DNA of 64,000 nt from Macrostomum hystrix (GCA_950097015.1 CATNEN010000002.1:124001-188000), one strand, 5' to 3'. Shown: positions 12,030-24,665, counted from the stretch's first letter. Numbers and translations: made by a program. Notes: generated by a model from the letters alone, not told the origin.

Positions 12030-14084
12030 TTATTCGAAGGAACTCACTCCTTTTGTCAACAGCCGCTGAAACAGTGGACTTGGAATCAGAAGAGCCACGA
12101 TGATGGCTGCAGTGTGAGGCCGGCAGACTTTGGGACAGCCACCTGCTCCTGTTTCTGAGCAGCAAAGCTGCAGCACCGATGGGAATCCGGCTAGCAAATC
12201 CTCCATCGGCGGAAAGCTGACGATACTTCTAGGAAATTGTGGCGTCAATTTGAAATCTAAAACGGCTGCCCGCTCAAGATAGTCCAGAGCCAGTGAGACC
12301 GTCTGTTCCACTGTCCAATCTGTGTCTTCCGACGGACAAGGAATACCGCAGATTACATCAGCTTCGTCAGGCGATTCGTGAAATTTTTTGTACGCCATCG
12401 CTCTCAATAGGCGCTTAAAATTTCTGGCGCAATCCGGAATTCTGTCGATGCTCTCCAGAAGCTTTTCAAGCGTCACTTGCGAATCGGAAAACAAGAGCCG
12501 GTTAACTACTTTGCTCTTTTCGTAGGCCTCGTTGTCCTGATCTTCGATTGAAGAGCTAAGAACTTCAAATTCTCTGATCACTGGAAGCAGCACAAAGAAC
12601 TCAATTGAGCGCACCTCTGTTTCTGGTAGGCTGCTCAAAAATTCACAGATGACTTCTGTTAGATGGTCAGCAACATTAGTTAAGACTACGATGATTTTCT
12701 CCTTTGTATCGTGGCTGGCCTTCAAGTACACATTGGCATCGCGCAGAAAAAAGTGCTTCATGCACACGTTCTCTGACTTCAAGCTCTTCATCATTGCAAT
12801 GAGCATCTGCAGCGACTGCCGCAAGAGTGCCACCAAGTTCTCCGGCTTCCAATCTCCGGCCGGCGTCTCGTCGAGCATGTAGAACAGCAGGTTCTTGGCG
12901 ATGTAGGTCTTGAGACCAGTCACTTGATTGCCGATCACCTTCTTAACGAGGAACTTGACGAGGATGAAGAACTGGCCCTGCACGGAGCTGAGATTGTGCA
13001 TGACGGCTCTCTCCAGGAGGGTTGTGCTCACCCGCATGCAGCTCTGTTGGTCTGGAGGCGAAGCAGCGACCGCGTGACACCTGGGCGAGTCGCCCAGAGC
13101 CTCCTCTCTGAGCAGCTGCATGATGCGCTGGGGCATGTGAGTGCCGTAGCCCGGCTGCAGCAGCTCAATGCGCGGGTAGCTGCAACACGGCAGAACTGTA
13201 ATCAGGTCGATCGCCACAGCGATTTCCGTCTTTGGGATGTTGATGTTTGGCGCTGAGACTGCAAAATGTTTTCATGGTTAAGATTCATGGAAAGGACTAT
13301 TTGAAATCAGTAGAGAGACAACAGGATTATTCAAATGCACACGTGTTTCTTTTTTTCTGTATCTCCTAAAATATTCAACCAATAGACGTGAAAATCCAGA
13401 ATACGGGCTAGAATTTTCTACTCTATCCGATGAGACCAGAGCTCTATCCTATCCAGAATCCCAAAACATCGCCATCGACGAAATATTCAACGGTTCTCGT
13501 CGGGTGTCTGGTGAAAAAACTACCAATAAAGTCAATTTGTTTCTGCTCATAAAATCTCATCATTTAACCATGTCGGATATCATTGTTAACAATTTTGGAT
13601 TGGTTAAATTTTTAATGTTTCATTTTGAACCATTTGAAATTTGAGGTATTTGGGGTATTTGAAATCCCCCTGTGGTATTTTTCCTGGGGGGATACTGCTG
13701 AGCACCTCCGTGACCAGTAGCCACGTGGCCATCAAAGTAGTCGAGTCTGCAGCAGTCTCTGCAGTCTCTGCAGCTCGATTCGCTTTTCACATGCAGCGCC
13801 GGCACAGGCAGGAAGATGCTGATGTCAATGTCGGATTCGTCGTCAATCCTGCCGTCGATTCTTGACAAGCTGCTTCCCCAGCCGTCGCTGAAGCTGCCGA
13901 AGATGAAGGCTTTGTCAGTGCGCAGTCCGATTCGCAGCATTGCTTCCATGGCCAGCGCCAGGCCGCTCTGCACCCGAGCGTTGCTCTGTCTGAACCCGGC
14001 CGTCTCCATGGCGGCAAACAGTTTCCGGCTGTGAGCAGCTTCATCTTCGGTGCCGCTCACCTGTGCGTTGAGTTTGCAAATCAA
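12030..14084 (-). CDS. Mab-21 domain nucleotidyltransferase, candidate cGAS-like receptor
   Basis: Members of this superfamily include cGAS and the invertebrate cGLRs, which sense nucleic acid and make cyclic dinucleotides, as well as Mab-21 proteins of unknown activity. Two exons are visible. Exon 1 (about 14075 down to about 13705) has the nucleotidyltransferase signature GSFSDGWGSS followed by DDESDIDIS, whose D-x-D matches the first two metal ligands. Exon 2 (from 13258 or 13252 to 12030) opens with IPKTEIAVAIDLITVLP, where the Asp fits the third ligand. The helical Mab-21 half follows (RVSTTLLERAVMHNL, LKTYIAKNLLFYMLD, W.PENLVALLRQSLQ, CMKHFFLRDANVYL). Donors with the correct phase exist near 13713. 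The exon 1 start is unclear: no ATG begins the frame, so a further 5' exon is likely. The C-terminus has a hydrophobic stretch AAIIVALLIPSPLF. Family secure; enzymatic role inferred. Confidence 0.82.
13355..13600 (+). repeat. Dispersed repeat, copy 2 (in Mab-21 intron)
   Basis: Partner of 11100-11340 in the same orientation. It fills most of the intron between the two Mab-21 exons and continues to the GGTATTTGAAATCCCCC motif near 13655. Confidence 0.55.
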
Positions 14085-14711
14085 ATGGCGATGACACGGT
14101 CAAAATCGTAAATTGATTTTCTTAGAATATTTAGAAAGTGCCTGAAAATCGAAGAACTACCTGGTTTGGTTCCATGTTCGCAGATTGTGAATTTCTATAC
14201 AATAAACCAACGCCACTAACACTAAGCTTATAAATTCTGCACTTGGCTGTATAAATAGTTAGACTGACTGATGATAATTGCATGCCCTAGGACTAATATT
14301 TAGGGTGACTGTACATGAGCCCTGTACATTCAATCCAAAAGTGTACATTGTGAATGTCTACCCCAATTCCAAATGTTCAGTACGCTAGATCGTCTAAAAG
14401 TACACTTGTAATAAGATGAAGCTAGCGACTACTCACTATTCACCGGGGTCTGTGTCCTACCAATCGTTTCAATAGCAGCAGGGGAAATCTGAAAATAAAT
14501 AGCGTTAAGAGACTGGGGTAGCGAGCGATGCGGAATAGATAAGCGATGAGACCCGCGTGTCGTCCTCCGGCCCGGCGAAACTCCCAATGAAAAAAGAATA
14601 ACACGGTATGAACACGAAGACTCGAATAACTTGATTGGGAGTGATTTTATCAGTTTTTTGTGACTCGCCGACTCCAGATAAGAATAGGAATTGATTTGAC
14701 TCTAGTCTTCT
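14085..14711. other. Intergenic sequence between the Mab-21 gene and the Helitron array
   Basis: No convincing coding exon or RNA gene is seen. It would be expected to hold the 5' part of the Mab-21 gene on the minus strand, but no exon could be picked with confidence. Confidence 0.4.
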
Positions 14712-15866
14712 TCTAATATACTAAAAATGAAAATCTTGCTTGTATGTTTGTTTGCAATCGACTAGCTCCCGAACGGCTCAACCGATTTTCAAAATTCCTT
14801 CGCCAAAAGATCACAAATGGGCCGGAATCGGTACACGTAATTTTATTAAGCTTAATTCCATTGGCAAGGGGATTAAATATTCGAAAAACAGTTTTAAATA
14901 GGCTTTTCTAATGCATTCTTGTTTTCAGCTTGTGCACAGTGAGGCCTCCAGTGCCAATTTTAATGATTGCATCAGAGCCAGTTTTGATAACGCACGCGCG
15001 TACTGATAAGAACTCACAGGGAGGCTACCCAGAGGGTAGCGAAGGCAGCTAGTCTAATATACTAAAAATGAAAATCTTGCTTGCTTGTCTTCTATCTAAT
15101 ATACTAAAAATGAAAATCTTGTTTGTATGTTCTAATATACTAAAAATGAAAATCTTGCTTGCTTGTCTTCTAATATACTAAAAATGAAAATCTTGTTTGT
15201 ATGTTTGTATGTTTGTATGTTTGTATGTTTGCAATCGACTAGCTCCCGAACGGCTCAACCGATTTTCGCAATTCCTTCGCCAAAAGATCACAAATGGGCC
15301 GGAATCGGTACACGTATTTTTATTAAGCTTAATTCCATTGCCAAGGGGATTAAATATTCGAAAAACTGTTTTAAATAGGCTTTTCTAATGCATTCTTGTT
15401 TTCAGCTTGTGCACAGTGAGGCCTCCAGTGCCAATTTTAATGATTGCATCAGAGCCAGTTTTGATAACGCACGCGCGTACTGATAAGAACTCACAGGGAG
15501 GCTACCCAGAGGGTAGCGAAGGCAGCTAGTCTAATATACTAAAAATGAAAATCTTGTATGTTTGTTTGCAATCGACTAGCTCCCGAACGGCTCAACCGAT
15601 TTTCAAAATTCCTTCGCCAAAAGATCACAAATGGGCCGGAATCGGTACACGTAATTTTATTAAGCTTAATTCCATTGGCAAAGGGATTAAATATTCGAAA
15701 AACAGTTTTAAATAGGCTTTTCTAATGCATTCTTGTTTTCAGCTTGTGCACAGTGAGGCCTCCAGTGCCAATTTTAATGATTGCATCAGAGCCAGTTTTG
15801 ATAACGCACGCGCGTACTGATAAGAACTCACAGGGAGGCTACCCGGAGGGTAGCGAAGGCAGCTAG
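14712..15866 (+). mobile_element. Head-to-tail array of non-autonomous Helitrons (array 1)
   Basis: Three near-complete ~340-bp copies at 14712-15052, 15169-15529 and 15530-15866. Each begins TCTAATATACTAAAAATGAA, followed by a (TTGC/TATG)n microsatellite and CTCCCGAACGGCTCAACCG. Each ends with a hairpin GGCTACCC-AGA-GGGTAGC (CGG loop in the third), ten bases, then CTAGT. A 5' TC, a subterminal 3' hairpin and a CTAG end are Helitron hallmarks. Between copies 1 and 2 (15053-15168) lie three truncated 5' ends of about 38 bp in tandem. Each copy contains a splice-acceptor-like TTCTTGTTTTCAG. Confidence 0.9.
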
Positions 15867-16465
15867 TCTATCTAATATACTAAAAATGAAAATCTTGCTT
15901 GCTTGTTTGCAATCGACTAGCTCCCGAACGGCTCAACCGATTTTCACAATTCCTTCACCAAAAGATCACAAATGGGCCGGAATCGGTACACGTATTTTTA
16001 TTAAGCTTAATTCCATTGCCAAGGGGATTAAATATTCGAAAAACTGTTTTAAATAGGCTTTTCTAATGCATTCTTGTTTTCAGCTTGTGCACAGTGAGGC
16101 TCCAGTGCCAATTTTAATGATTGCATCAGGGCCAGTTTTGTTAGGCGAGCGTACTGATAAGGAATTTCTCACCCAAATGTGCATAGCTGTGTCAACCCCA
16201 CTGGCGAGATAATTATGCCCAATGTGCACAGGCTGAGCTGGCTTCTGTTAACTGCTGGCAGTGTGATATTTTATTATTTTATTTATTTATTTATTGAGTT
16301 TTTGCAATCAAATAGCATATTCACATCATACACCAAAAGGCTACAGCTGAGAACTGAATTGATCCAAGTGATCGGCCTTTTTCTAGCAGAGCGAAGCGAA
16401 GCGAACCGAATCCCAGGCACAACAATGACACAGCCAAATAGCATAAATACAAATCCAGGCTCAGA

Positions 16466-17770
16466 ATCGATAGATATCTAGGCTGAGCATTGATAGATAT
16501 CTAGGCTGAGCATTGATAGATATCTAGGCTGAGCATTGATAGATATCTAGGCTGAGCATTGATAGATATCTAGGCTGAGCATTGATAGATATCTAGGCTG
16601 AGCATTGATAGATATCTAGGCTCAGCATTGATAGACATCTAGGCTCAACATTTTTATAAATATCTAGGCTCAACATTTTTATAGTTATCTAGGCTCAGCA
16701 TTGACAGATATCTAGGCTCAGCATTGATAGATATCTAAGCTCAAAATTGATAGATATCTAGGCTCAGCATTGATAGATATCTAGGCTCAGCATTGATAGT
16801 TATCTAGGCTCAGCATAGATAGATATCTAGGCTCAACATTTTTATGGATATCTAGGCTCAGCATAGATAGAAGATAGATATCTAGGCTCAACATTTTTAT
16901 GGATATCTAGGCTCAGCATTGAAAGATATCTAGGCTCAGCATTGATAGATATCTAGGCTCAAAATTGATAGATATCTAGGCTCAGCATTGATAGTTATCT
17001 AGGCTCAACATTTTTTATGGATATCTAGGCTCAGCATTGATAGATATCTAGGCTCAGCATAGATAGAAGATAGATATCTAGGCCCAACATTTTTATGGAT
17101 ATCTAGGCTCAGCATTGAAAGATATCTAGGCTCAGCATTGATAGATATCTAGGCTCAGCATTGATAGATATCTAGGCTCAGCATTGATAGATATCTAGGC
17201 TCAGCATTGATAGATATCTAGGCTCAGCATTGATAGATATCTAGGCTCAGCATTGATAGTTATCTAGGCTCAGCATAGATAGAAGATAGATAGATATCTA
17301 GGCTCAGTATTGAAAGATATCTAGGCTCAACATTTTTATAAATATCTAGGCTCAACATTTTTATAGTTATCTAGGCTCGGCATTGATAGTTATCGAGGCT
17401 CAGAATCGATAGAAATCTAGGCTTAGCATTGATAGTTATCGAGGCTCAGAATCGATAGAAATCTAGGCTTAGCATTGATAGTTATCGAGGCTCAGAATCG
17501 ATAGAAATCTAGGCTTAGCATTGATAGTTATCGAGGCTCAGAATCGATAGAAATCTAGGCTTAGCATTGATAGTTATCGAGGCTCAGAATCGATAGAAAT
17601 CTAGGCTCAGAATCGATACATATCTAAGCTCAGAATCAATTGAAATCAAGGCTCAGAATACACGTATAGATGTCTAAGCTCAGAATTGAAAGATATCTAA
17701 GCCCAGAAGCGATTGAAATCTAGGCTCAGAAATTAGAATTGATAGATACATAGGCTCCGAATTTGTAAAT
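16466..17770. repeat. 23-bp minisatellite, about 55 units
   Basis: Core ATAGATATCTAGGCTCAGCA, 23-bp period. Variants: GGCTGAGC units at the left, TTTTTATAAATATCTAGG units in the middle, and a ~46-bp higher-order dimer (GATAGTTATCGAGGCTCAGA plus GATAGAAATCTAGGCTTAGC) repeated about five times at 17383-17600. Worn units recur at 29048-29190 near the other end of the Helitron. Confidence 0.95.
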
Positions 17771-18230
17771 ATACAATGATATTTATTTAAGACAATAATG
17801 ACTGATTCGAAAGCACAGCACTGTCAGATTTCAAGGCACAACAGTGACATACAAGTTTCATCAAGACTCAAGACTATCATCGTGTGGTAATCGGTCAGTG
17901 GACGCATTTTTTCACATCAATTTAGAGTTGAGAGTTTAGAGACGTGAAAGGCCTTTGAGATAACTTAGACGCTATCATATTGAAATTTGGGCGCACTGGC
18001 CTACCCAAGCCAAGTCCTTACCGGCTATTCTAGGCTGGCGCAGGCAATGTACATTATTCCCCCTCTTGCCCCCAAATGTGCACGCACGGGCTGGAGAGCC
18101 CTCACCCCATTCCATCGGTTTTTAAGATTTCAAGCGGTCAGAGGTCCGTTTTATCGATTTTTACCCTAGGTCTTAAGATAATATCCGATTCAGCCCACTG
18201 TGATGATATATAGCTTGCAAATTAGTGTGG
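17771..18230. other. Helitron 5' leader region
   Basis: Mixed-composition sequence between the 23-bp minisatellite and the transposase promoter. No exon or further repeat is recognised. Confidence 0.4.
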
Positions 18231-18232
18231 TT

Positions 18233-18238
18233 TATAAA
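18233..18238 (+). promoter_or_regulatory. Probable TATA box of the Helitron gene
   Basis: TATAAA within GTTTATAAAGG, 120 bp upstream of the ATG at 18358. A short pyrimidine-rich leader follows. Confidence 0.5.
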
Positions 18239-18357
18239 GGCTCCTTATCTGATTCTTCAGACATCGAAATTCAAATCCAAATTCACAACCTATCTCTCTT
18301 TCAAGCCTTTCATTATCTCTCAACTTATCATTTCATTTCACTTTTCAGTTCTCAATC

Positions 18358-21300
18358 ATGGTTCGACGCGGCGCAAGCAGTTTGAAGAAAAGTCGCGATG
18401 CCAAGCGACGGCGACAAGCTGAATCCGAGGCCGATCGCGAGGTCCGTTTGGAAGAACGACGTCAGCGAATGGCTGAGAAGCGAGCCTCTCAAACTGAGGC
18501 AGAGCGAGCTGCCCGACTGGAGGAACAGCGGCAGCGGATCGCTGAGCGCAGAGATGTCGAGACTGAGGCAGAGCGAGCTGCCCGACTGGAGGAACAGCGG
18601 CAGCGGATCGCTGAGCGCAGAGATGTCGAGACTGAGGCAGAGCGAGCTGCCCGACTGGAGGAACAGCGGCAGCGGATCGCTGAGCGCAGAGATGTCGAGA
18701 CTGAGGCAGAGCGAGCTGCCCGACTGGAGGAACAGCGGCAGCGGATCGCTGAGCGCAGAGATGTCGAGACTGAGGCAGAGCGAGCTGCCCGACTGGAGGA
18801 ACAGCGGCAGCGGATCGCTGAGCGCAGAGATGTCGAGACTGAGGCAGAGCGAGCTGCCCGACTGGAGGAACAGCGGCAGCGGATCGCTGAGCGCAGAGAT
18901 GTCGAGACTGAGGCAGAGCGAGCTGCCCGACTGGAGGAACAGCGGCAGCGGGATGCTCAGCGCAGAGATGCTGAGACTGAGGCAGAGCGGGCTGCCCGAC
19001 TGGAAGCCGAGCAGATTCGTCGCCGTGGAGCTTTGGTTTCCAAGTGAGTTTTATGAGGCTCTATAAAATAACGTTACATAACATAATTATGGTTTTATTT
19101 AGTTTTTTTCTAAATCGCCTCAGAAGTGTTGATTTTTTTGCTGTAGATTTGAGTAACTTAACCTGCAGTCCAACAATTGGTTTAAAAATTCTGTAAATGC
19201 AGCTGTGCTTTATTTTCACTGCATTGCCAACTTAGGTCGGACACCCAGCAGCAAGGTATGGAAGCTATTGTACCATTTGAGCAGTTGCAGGTAATCCCTA
19301 TTATTGGTGATGGCAATTGCTTCTTTTATGCTGTGTGTGATCAGCTGCGTGGAACCCCGCTAGAAACTGACGCAGCCTCCTTGCGGCAGGATTTGTCTTG
19401 CCGTGTTGCAGAACTCATGCCACAGTTGGTTGCAGATGGCCTCATCGCACCTGAGAGTGCTGATGACATTGTGAGTTCCTCTTTTCAAACAGGCACTTAT
19501 GTTTCAGACGAAGTTGCCTCTTTGTTGAGCCGCTGCTTTAATGTGGACCTGGTCATTTACCAGGCCAATGGTAATGTGATGCAGTATTTCAGGGCTAATC
19601 TCTATCCTCCTAATGCGATTGTGCGCGTGCTCTTGCGCCATGAGCATTACGAGTCACTGAGACTTCGAGAGCCTTTGCAAGCCCTTTCAGATGCAGAGTT
19701 TCCAAGCTTGGCAGCAAGCAAAACTCCTGCCAAGAGGGCCAAGAAAGCCAAGGGCCCGAGAGCGATGCCAGCTGACAGCCCCAGCTCATGTGCTGACACT
19801 GGAGCACAGGCTGAGCAGATGTGAGTAACTTGCTTTTGTTATTTTGCATTTATTCGTTTAAATCAGTTTAATCTGCTGACACAAATAAATCACTAGCATG
19901 GAAAGCAATGTCAATCAAATCAATGTACCCTCTTAATAAACTCTGCTCAACCCCTACTCAAACCCTGCTCACAGGCATGCCGAGCCGGTGATGCCAGAAG
20001 CCCCGGCTCACCAATGCGGCCCAATGAACCGCGCCTGCAATGACTGCGGCGCCCTGCTGTGGGCCAAGGAGACGAGCAATTTCTGCTGCGCCAAGGGCAA
20101 GGTGAAGCTGCCCACCCGTTCCATGCCGCAGGTCCTGGCAGATCTGTACACGGGGCAGCACCGCCTCAGTGCAGAGTTCCTGGCTAACATCAGGAGCTAC
20201 AACTCTGTGCTGCACCTGACATCTCTGGGTGCGAGGCTCAGACTGGTGCCTGGCTGGAGTCCCAGCTTCATCATCAGCGGCCAGCTGCATCACAACATGG
20301 GGCCGCTGCTTGCCGACACCTCAGCCGTGCCGCATGGCTGGCAGGTGTACTTCACGGACCGCGAGCTGGAGAGCCGCCTGAGCCTCAGCCAGAAGGTGAA
20401 GCCGGAGCTGCTGGAGCTGCTGCAAACTGTGCTGCACGAGTGCAACGGCTATGTGCAGAGCCTGCGAGCTGCTGCTCAGCGGATCAGTGGCGACCCTGAG
20501 CTGGGAGATGCGCGAATTGTGATTCACCCGGACCGACGACCAGCTGGGGAGCACATTCGGTGAGTGAGCTGTGTTATGGAGCTGCTGGTTGGGATCCTAT
20601 TTCGCCTGCACTTATACTGTTCAGTCTGTGCAGTTGATTCTGTGAAGTACCTGCTGTACCAATTCCATTCCTGTTCATTCCCAGGCGTTACAATCTCCCT
20701 ACTGCCAATGAGGTTGGCATCCTGGTTGTCGGTGGTTCCGAGGACGCACCGACAAGCCGTGACGTTGTGATTCGACTGCGCGGAGGCGAAGTCCAGCGCA
20801 TATCCGAGACCCACCGGTCCTACGACCCTCTGGAGTACGTGCTGCTGTTCCCGAATGGCGAGGACGGCTGGCACCCAGAGCTGCAGATGGCGAATGGGCG
20901 GAAGCTGACGCCCATGAAGTACTACGCCAGCGAAATCATGGTGCGAGCTGGCCAGTTCAACGTGCTGCACCACGGCAGGCGCCTCTTCCAGCAGTACCTG
21001 GTTGACATGGCTGCCAAGATCGAGTCCGAGAGGCTGCTGTACCTGCGCACTCATCAGAACGACCTGCGCAGCGAGACCTACAGCGGCCTGCGAGACGCTC
21101 TGTTCGCTGCTGATGGCAGGAGCACCGAGAGAGACCCCAATGAGATTGGTAAGCCTGCCCATGTGTACCTGTCTTCCAGCTTTGTAGGTGGACCCAGGTA
21201 CCTGATGGAGCGGCTGCAAGATGCAATGGCCTACGTGCACAAGTTCGGCAAGCCGGACCTGTTTGTCACAGCCACGTGCAACCCGAAGTGGCCGGAAATC

Positions 21301-24300
21301 AGCGTGCAGCTGCTGCCCGGTCAGCGGGCAGAGGACCGCCCGGACATTGTGACTCGAGTCTTTGAACTGAAGAAAAAGGCTCTGCTTGAAGTGCTCAGGA
21401 AGCGTTTTGGCAAGGAGGCTGCGCATGTGTGCTCCTTGGAGTACCAGAAGCGCGGTGAGTAAAATCAGATTTTCATGCAGACATTGGCAATATTAACAGC
21501 CTGGAATAACGAGTCCGCATGCTTTTATCAACTCGCCTCAGGCCTTCCCCATGTGCACTTCCTGCTCTGGCTGGCGAACGGGAGTCGAGTCACCCCGGAT
21601 CGCTACGATGCCATCGTGTCTGCGGAGATCCCAGACCCACAGCGGCAGCCAGTGCTGCACGAGCTGGTCAAGACCCACATGATCCACGGGCCGTGTGGCG
21701 AGCTGAACCCGGCCTGCCCTTGCATGGAGAACGGCAAGTGCAGCAAGAGCTTCCCGAAGGACTTCCAGCCGGTGACGCTGACGAGCGACAGCGGCTATCC
21801 GTTCTACAGGAGGCGCTCCCCTGAGATGGGAGGCTTCACGGTGGACAAACTGTTCAAGGGTCGCAGCATCCAAATGGACAACAGGTGAGTCAGTAGCTGC
21901 GTGGCCATAGCATTTCTGTGCTCTGCAAGCCGCTGCTTCCCTCCAATCACCAGGTGGGTGGTGCCATACAACCCTGACCTGCTGCTACAGTTCGCGTGCC
22001 ATTTGAACGTAGAGGTTTGTGCCACTGTCAAGTCTGTCAAGTACGTGATCAAGTACTTGATGAAGAATGGCGACATGGCGGTTTTCAAAGTCGCCGCCGC
22101 CGCAGGAGCTGCTGAAGCTCAGCCGAGTGCTCAATCTGAGCAGCCGGAGAAGCCCCGTGATGAAATCTCCGAGTACCTGTCTGCACGCTACATTGGTCCG
22201 ATGGAAGCTGTTAACACCATCTTGGCCTTTGAGGTAATTGCTCTGCTCTGCTTTCATTGCCTGTGCTTTTAGTACTGCATTACGTTTTTTTCAGCAGCTC
22301 TGATGCTCAAAAAATATCCTCACCTTTGCCCAGGTGCACAACAGGTTCCCAGCGGTCATCCGACTCTGTGTGCACAAGTCGGAAGAGCAGCTCGTGTACT
22401 TCAACGAGCAGACCGCGGGCGCCAGAGCAAAGGCGCCACGAGACTCGACACTGACGGCCTTCTTCAAGCTGTGCCGCACTGACGAGTTCGCCCGCCTGCT
22501 ACTCTACACAGAGGTGCCCACCTTCTTCGTGTGGCACCCGAGTGCGAGAGAGTGGCGTCGAGCCAAGCAGGGCGTCGATGTCGAAGGACATCCCGGCGTG
22601 AAGCGCAACACCAACATTGCGCGGATGTACACGGTCAGTCCTAGAGCTGGTGACCTGTTCTACCTGCGGCTGTTGCTGCTGCACGTGCGAGGACCGACCA
22701 GCTTCGAGTCGCTGCAGACCGTGGCCGGCGTGCATTGTGCCAGCGCCAAGGCCGCCTGCATGGCTCTCGGCCTGCTGCAGCGTGATGATCACTGGCATCG
22801 CTGCATGACTGAGGCTGTCCAGAGCCGAATGCCGCGAGCTCTGAGGCACCTGCTGGCTGTCGTTCTCATCTGGGGCGAGCCAGACGACGGCGCTGATCTG
22901 TGGAGCAGGTTTGCAGAGGATCTCTGCGAAGACCTGCGCTTCCACCAACCGGACTTAAGCGCCGAGGAAGTCAGCGACCTGGCTCTGCGGGAGCTGCAGA
23001 GCATGCTGACGTCAATGGGCGGCCGCAGTCTGCAAGAGTACGGACTGCCTGCTGCCTCTGCAATGCCGCAAGTCGGGCCGCTGCAGTTTGACACGGTCGA
23101 ACAGGCGGAGATCACCGAGATGCGGCTGCCAATGCTCACGGCCGAGCAGATGGCCATCTACGAGGCTGTGACTGTGGATCTTGTCGCTGGCTCGGGCGGC
23201 CTGCATTTCATTGACGCTCCGGCAGGCACTGGCAAGACCTTCCTGCTGGAGGTTTTGCTGGCGTTTGTGCGGAGTCGAGGGGAAGTCGCCCTGGCTGTTG
23301 CGTCGTCGGGAATCGCAGCCACCCTGCTGCCAGGCGGGCAGACGGCGCATTCAACGTGCGTTTTTTAATGGAAATCAAATTCACACTTAATGTTCTCCTG
23401 CTCATTCAGTCTCAATCTACATTTTTCGCCAGATTCAAGATCCCAGTGCGGCTGGTTCGCTCTGACAAGGACGTGTGTTCTGTCCGAGCGCAGTCTAAGC
23501 TGGCCGCAGTCTTTCGCACTGTACGGCTGATCGTCTGGGACGAGATCTCCATGACAAACCGGAAGGACCTGGAGGCTGTCGACCGCAGTCTGCGAGACCT
23601 GCGGAAGCAGGACTGCCCGTTCGGCGGAATCGTCGTGGTCTGCGCTGGAGACTTTCGCCAGCTGCTGCCGGTGGTGAAAAATGGCACGCGCGCTAACAAC
23701 ATCCTGGCGTGTGTTAGCAAGTCCCCGCTGTGGTCTTTGTTCCGGAGGCACCGCCTATCCAAGAACATCCGGCTGCAGAGCTGTGCTGATGCTGAGCTGT
23801 ACCATCGCTATATGCAGCTGCTTATGCAGGTAAGCTTTGTTCTTGCTGTTTTTAGATAACCTCACAGGCTGCAGTTCTCGTGCATTTACCTGCCAACCCC
23901 ACACAGATCGGCTCTGGGGTAGCCGATCAGTCAGACGACACGGTCTGCCTTCCTGCCAAGATCATCATTCCGACGGAGGCACCGCTGTCCGAGCTGATCC
24001 AGTTCGTGTACCCTTCGTTCGAGGCGTCAGCGGAGCGCGACGGCTACTTTGCCAGCCGAGCCATTCTGGCGCCCTACAACGATGCGGTTGACGCGATCAA
24101 CAACGAGTGCCTGGCGATGTTCCCAGGCCAACTGCGCGAGTATCGCTCAGTGGACAGCGTGGCTGACGAGGAAGCGGCCACGCACTTTCCTCCGGAGCTG
24201 CTGAATCAGCTGGATGCTCCGAACTTCCCTGCTCACCTGCTGAAGCTCAAGGTGGGCATGCCGCTGGTTCTGCTGCGGAATCTGAATCCGCCACGGCTGT

Positions 24301-24665
24301 GCAACGGCACCCGGCTGATCATCCTGGAGCTGGGCGAGAATGTGCTGCGCTGCAAAGTCGCTGCCGGCCAGTTCACTGGAGATGAGATCCTGCTGCCGCG
24401 GATTCCACTGGAGCCCAACAATGCTGACCTGCCAGTCTGCTTCAAGCGGCTGCAGTTCCCAGTCAAGCCGAGCTTCTGCCTGACGATCCACAAGTCGCAG
24501 GGCCAGTCGCTCGACACCGTGGGCATCGACCTAGCTGTCGGCTGCTTCGCCCACGGCCAGCTGTACACGGCGCTGTCCCGGGCCAAGAATGTCGACAGCG
24601 TGCGCGTCCGGATCTCCGGTGAGCGGACGAGAAATGTCGTGTACCCTGAGGTGCTGAGTGACTGA
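18358..24665 (+). CDS. Helitron transposase: coiled coil, OTU protease, HUH Rep, Pif1-like helicase
   Basis: Rolling-circle transposase that nicks, unwinds and joins DNA. Exons: 18358-19043, 19236-19820, 19975-20559, 20685-21454, 21542-21884, 21954-22233, 22334-23355, 23433-23829, 23907-24665. They total 5427 nt with all phases matching, giving an intact 1808-residue protein. Residues ~40-220 are seven 23-residue charged repeats. Then comes an OTU cysteine-protease domain (GDGNCFFY with Cys257; RHEHYESL with His366), a zinc-finger-like CNDCGALLW...FCCAKGKVKLP, and Rep with motif FVTATCNPKWPE (~811), HUH motif GLPHVH (879-881) and the two-tyrosine motif YVIKY (Tyr1020 and Tyr1024). The helicase has Walker A APAGTGKT (~1378), Walker B VWDEIS, CAGDFRQLLPV and the late motif TIHKSQGQSLD...LYTALSRAKN. 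All catalytic motifs are present, so the copy may be active or recently so. Confidence 0.95.
18500..18990 (+). repeat. 69-bp coding tandem repeat in Helitron exon 1
   Basis: Seven 23-codon units (AERAARLEEQRQRIAERRDV plus ETE). Most are identical at DNA level, so the expansion or homogenisation is recent. The protein would be a long highly charged helix. Confidence 0.95.
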
